Origin: Bacilli bacterium
Lineage (GTDB): Bacteria; Bacillota_I; Bacilli_A; ML615J-28; CAG-698
NCBI GenBank assembly: GCA_016282055.1
Contig: JAEEJT010000114.1
Location: 1 to 7,347 of the forward strand
Reading direction: 5' to 3'
Length of the DNA stretch: 7,347 bases
The translations under genes and the position numbers were made by a program. Shown here piece by piece: positions 5,823 through 7,347 of this stretch (position 1 is the stretch's first letter; each line of letters opens with the position of its first letter). The notes beneath the pieces are model-generated. The model saw nothing but the letters and a program-made list of their open reading frames with translations. It was not told where the DNA came from and did not search any database.

Positions 5823-6770
5823 ATGAATAGTTCAACATTAGTTGTTCGTCCATCTCAAGTTGCTTTATTTGTTCATAAAGGTCAAATATGTGATGTATTT
5901 GCTCCAGGTACATATAAATTAGCAACTGAAAATATTCCAATTATCACTAAATTATTATCATTACCTACTGGATTTGAAAGTCCTATTAAAGCTGAGATTT
6001 ATTATGTTAATACAAAACAAATTACAGGAGTTAAATGGGGAACTCAAAATCCTATTATGATGAGGGATAATGATTTTGGTAATGTTCGTATTCGTGCTTT
6101 TGGTGTATATAGTTTTAAAGTAGAAAATGCCAAAGAATTTATGAAAGAAATGTTTGGTACAAATGCTTTATATAAAGCAAATGATGTTTGTGAACAAGTT
6201 AAACCAATGGTTGTTCAAGGTTTTACTGATGCTGTTGCTGAATCTAAGATTAGTGCTTTAGATTTAGCTGCAAACTATAAAGAGTTTAGTCAAGTAATTG
6301 TTGAAACAAGTAAGAGTGAATTTGAAAAATTTGGTTTAAAGTTATGCTCTTTAGTTATTGAAAATATTAGTTTACCAGAAGATGTTGAAAAAGCTTTAGA
6401 TGAAAGAACTAAACTTGGAGTATTATCTGATAAGATGGGTACATATACTCAATATCAAGCAGCTAATGCTATGAGAGATGCTGCAAAGAATCCTAATGGA
6501 AATAACTTTGCTGGAATGGGAATGGGTATTAGTGCTGGAGTTGGTTTGGGTCAAGTCTTTACTCAAACTTTAGCTAACGCTAAAGATGAGCCAAGATCTA
6601 CTCAAGGAAAAACTAAGAAATGTAGTAAGTGCGGCGCAGAAGTAAGTAGTAACGCTAAGTTCTGCCCTGAGTGTGGAGAAAAAATGCCAACAAACAAATT
6701 CTGTACAGAGTGCGGAGCAAAAATTGAAGGTAACGCTAAGTTCTGTCCAGAATGTGGAGCTAAACTATAA
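5823..6770 (+). CDS. SPFH-domain protein (YdjI-like) with two C-terminal zinc ribbons
   Basis: The 315 residues from ATG 5823 contain a soluble SPFH (stomatin/prohibitin/flotillin/HflK) domain: LVVRPSQVALFVHKG (6-20), FAPGTYKLATENIPI (26-40), KAEIYYVNTKQ (56-66) and RIRAFGVYSFKV (89-100). A helical region with NISLPEDVEKALDER (181-195), a Gly-rich stretch (231-244) and two treble-cysteine-pair ribbons follow: C267/C270 with C281/C284, and C294/C297 with C308/C311. Bacillus YdjI, a relative, helps bring PspA-type stress proteins to the membrane, so a role in membrane stress is plausible. There is no membrane segment. About 35 family residues lie upstream (5718-5822) behind two stop codons, so the product from 5823 lacks the first strand of the domain; its own RBS is weak. 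It may therefore be poorly expressed or non-functional. It overlaps the next gene by one base (TAATG). Confidence 0.85.
   Translation: MNSSTLVVRPSQVALFVHKGQICDVFAPGTYKLATENIPIITKLLSLPTGFESPIKAEIYYVNTKQITGVKWGTQNPIMMRDNDFGNVRIRAFGVYSFKVENAKEFMKEMFGTNALYKANDVCEQVKPMVVQGFTDAVAESKISALDLAANYKEFSQVIVETSKSEFEKFGLKLCSLVIENISLPEDVEKALDERTKLGVLSDKMGTYTQYQAANAMRDAAKNPNGNNFAGMGMGISAGVGLGQVFTQTLANAKDEPRSTQGKTKKCSKCGAEVSSNAKFCPECGEKMPTNKFCTECGAKIEGNAKFCPECGAKL
6651..6759 (+). repeat. Direct repeat encoding duplicated zinc-ribbon half (6651-6678 and 6732-6759)
   Basis: Two 28-nt copies beginning AACGCTAAGTTCTG match at 25 of 28 positions and each encodes NAKFCPECGx. They are noticeably richer in G and C than the surrounding gene. 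The near-identity at DNA level suggests a recent internal duplication or gene conversion of the ribbon within the SPFH gene. Confidence 0.8.
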
Positions 6771-7347
6771 TGGATAATGAATCTGTTAGATTAAATTCTA
6801 GTATAGCTAAATGTAAAAACTGTGGAGCTAAACTAGTATTTGATCCTAAAACTATGAAACTTAAATGTTTTTCTTGTAATGGTTTATATGATATAACTAC
6901 AACTATTAAACAAGTAAGACATCCTTATACTGAAATTGATAATAAAGAATATATAGAATGGGTAAACCTAAATAAAACAGTTAAATGTGAAATGTGTGGA
7001 GCTATAGTTAAACTAAATAGCTTAGATATTACTCAACGCTGTCCATATTGTAGTAATGATTATTTACTTGATATAAATGATATTAAAGGTGTTAAACCTG
7101 ATAATGTTATACCATTCTTATATGATTATAATGAAGCCTTAGAAGAATTTAAAAAACAAGTTAAAAATAATTTCTTCGTCCCAACAAAATTTAAGAAGAA
7201 CTTAACAACAAATAATATTGAAGGATTCTATGCTCCATCATTCTTATTTGATGCTAAGACTTATTCTAAATACTCTGGAGTTTTAGAAAGAGAAGAAACT
7301 TATACTGATAGTAAAGGTAATAGACATACTGAAACTGAAAGGTTTCG
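6770..7347 (+). CDS. TFIIB-type zinc-ribbon protein, partner of the SPFH gene (incomplete at right edge)
   Basis: The frame is open from ATG 6770 to the window end: 192 complete codons, with the C-terminus missing. Two zinc-binding modules are visible: C15-x2-C18 with C33-x2-C36 (KCKNCGAKLVFDPKTMKLKC) and C73-x2-C76 with C91-x2-C94. After them comes the family segment DNVIPFLYDYNEALEEFKK (111-129), a lysine-rich stretch, then EGFYAPSFLFDAK (151-163). This pattern ('VIPF...GxYxPxWLFD') is typical of uncharacterised zinc-ribbon proteins that lie next to YdjI-like SPFH genes; full members are usually about 350-400 residues. ATG overlaps the upstream TAA (6768-6770), so translation is probably coupled and both genes share the promoter at 5657. 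Function is unknown beyond likely cooperation with the SPFH protein. Confidence 0.85.
   Translation, partial: MDNESVRLNSSIAKCKNCGAKLVFDPKTMKLKCFSCNGLYDITTTIKQVRHPYTEIDNKEYIEWVNLNKTVKCEMCGAIVKLNSLDITQRCPYCSNDYLLDINDIKGVKPDNVIPFLYDYNEALEEFKKQVKNNFFVPTKFKKNLTTNNIEGFYAPSFLFDAKTYSKYSGVLEREETYTDSKGNRHTETERF

Noticed and set aside
479..7347. Genetic code 4 (TGA = Trp)
   Set aside because: Tryptophan is encoded by TGG throughout the intact genes with no in-frame TGA, and the interrupting TGAs align with glycine rather than tryptophan.
1..7347. Insertion sequence, integrase, tRNA attachment site or CRISPR array as the cause of the rearrangements
   Set aside because: No transposase-like frame, terminal inverted repeats, tRNA-like sequence or regularly spaced repeats were seen near the junctions or elsewhere.

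Overview
This is a very AT-rich window in which every gene reads on the + strand. It uses AAGGAG-type ribosome binding sites, one well-formed TTGATT-17-TATAAT promoter and a standard-looking genetic code: Trp is always TGG, and the intact genes end in TAA or TAG. Together with the protein families seen, this suggests a low-GC Firmicute or Mollicutes-like gut bacterium, perhaps an uncultured member of the Erysipelotrichales/RF39 type. That placement is inference.

Positions 1-443 hold what looks like one damaged PD-(D/E)XK nuclease gene. A tail resembling the pre-coiled-coil part (2-118) overlaps, in another frame, a 111-codon frame that carries the ExK motif and the conserved C-terminal half (108-443). 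Positions 479-3120 hold a PLD nuclease/SF2 helicase/DUF3427 gene split into two frames (479-2176 and 2200-3120). About 40-45 residues expected between the helicase and C-terminal parts are missing. The frame break falls exactly on an in-register A AAA AAG heptamer, the classic -1 slippery sequence, so the two parts may still be joined during translation. A MutT-like Nudix hydrolase follows, overlapping by one base (3120-3524).

Positions 3595-5088 encode a DUF2971 protein with an extra C-terminal domain that looks like a degenerate HEPN-type domain. With the upstream genes this makes a likely defence or nucleic-acid-processing island, part of it intact and part eroding.

Positions 5170-5595 are a small conserved-family gene interrupted by one TGA and closed by a strong hairpin terminator (5593-5621). 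After that a separate operon begins: promoter, RBS, an SPFH-domain protein of the YdjI type with C-terminal double zinc ribbons, then a translationally coupled zinc-ribbon protein that runs off the window. The SPFH gene has an ideal RBS leading to ATG immediately followed by TGA, with a TAA at codon 11, so its first 35 codons cannot be read normally and translation would have to begin at 5823.

The theme of the window is repeated gene breakage: two out-of-frame internal deletions and three in-frame nonsense codons. One of the breaks sits on a credible recoding site. No RNA gene, CRISPR array, insertion sequence or minus-strand gene was found.
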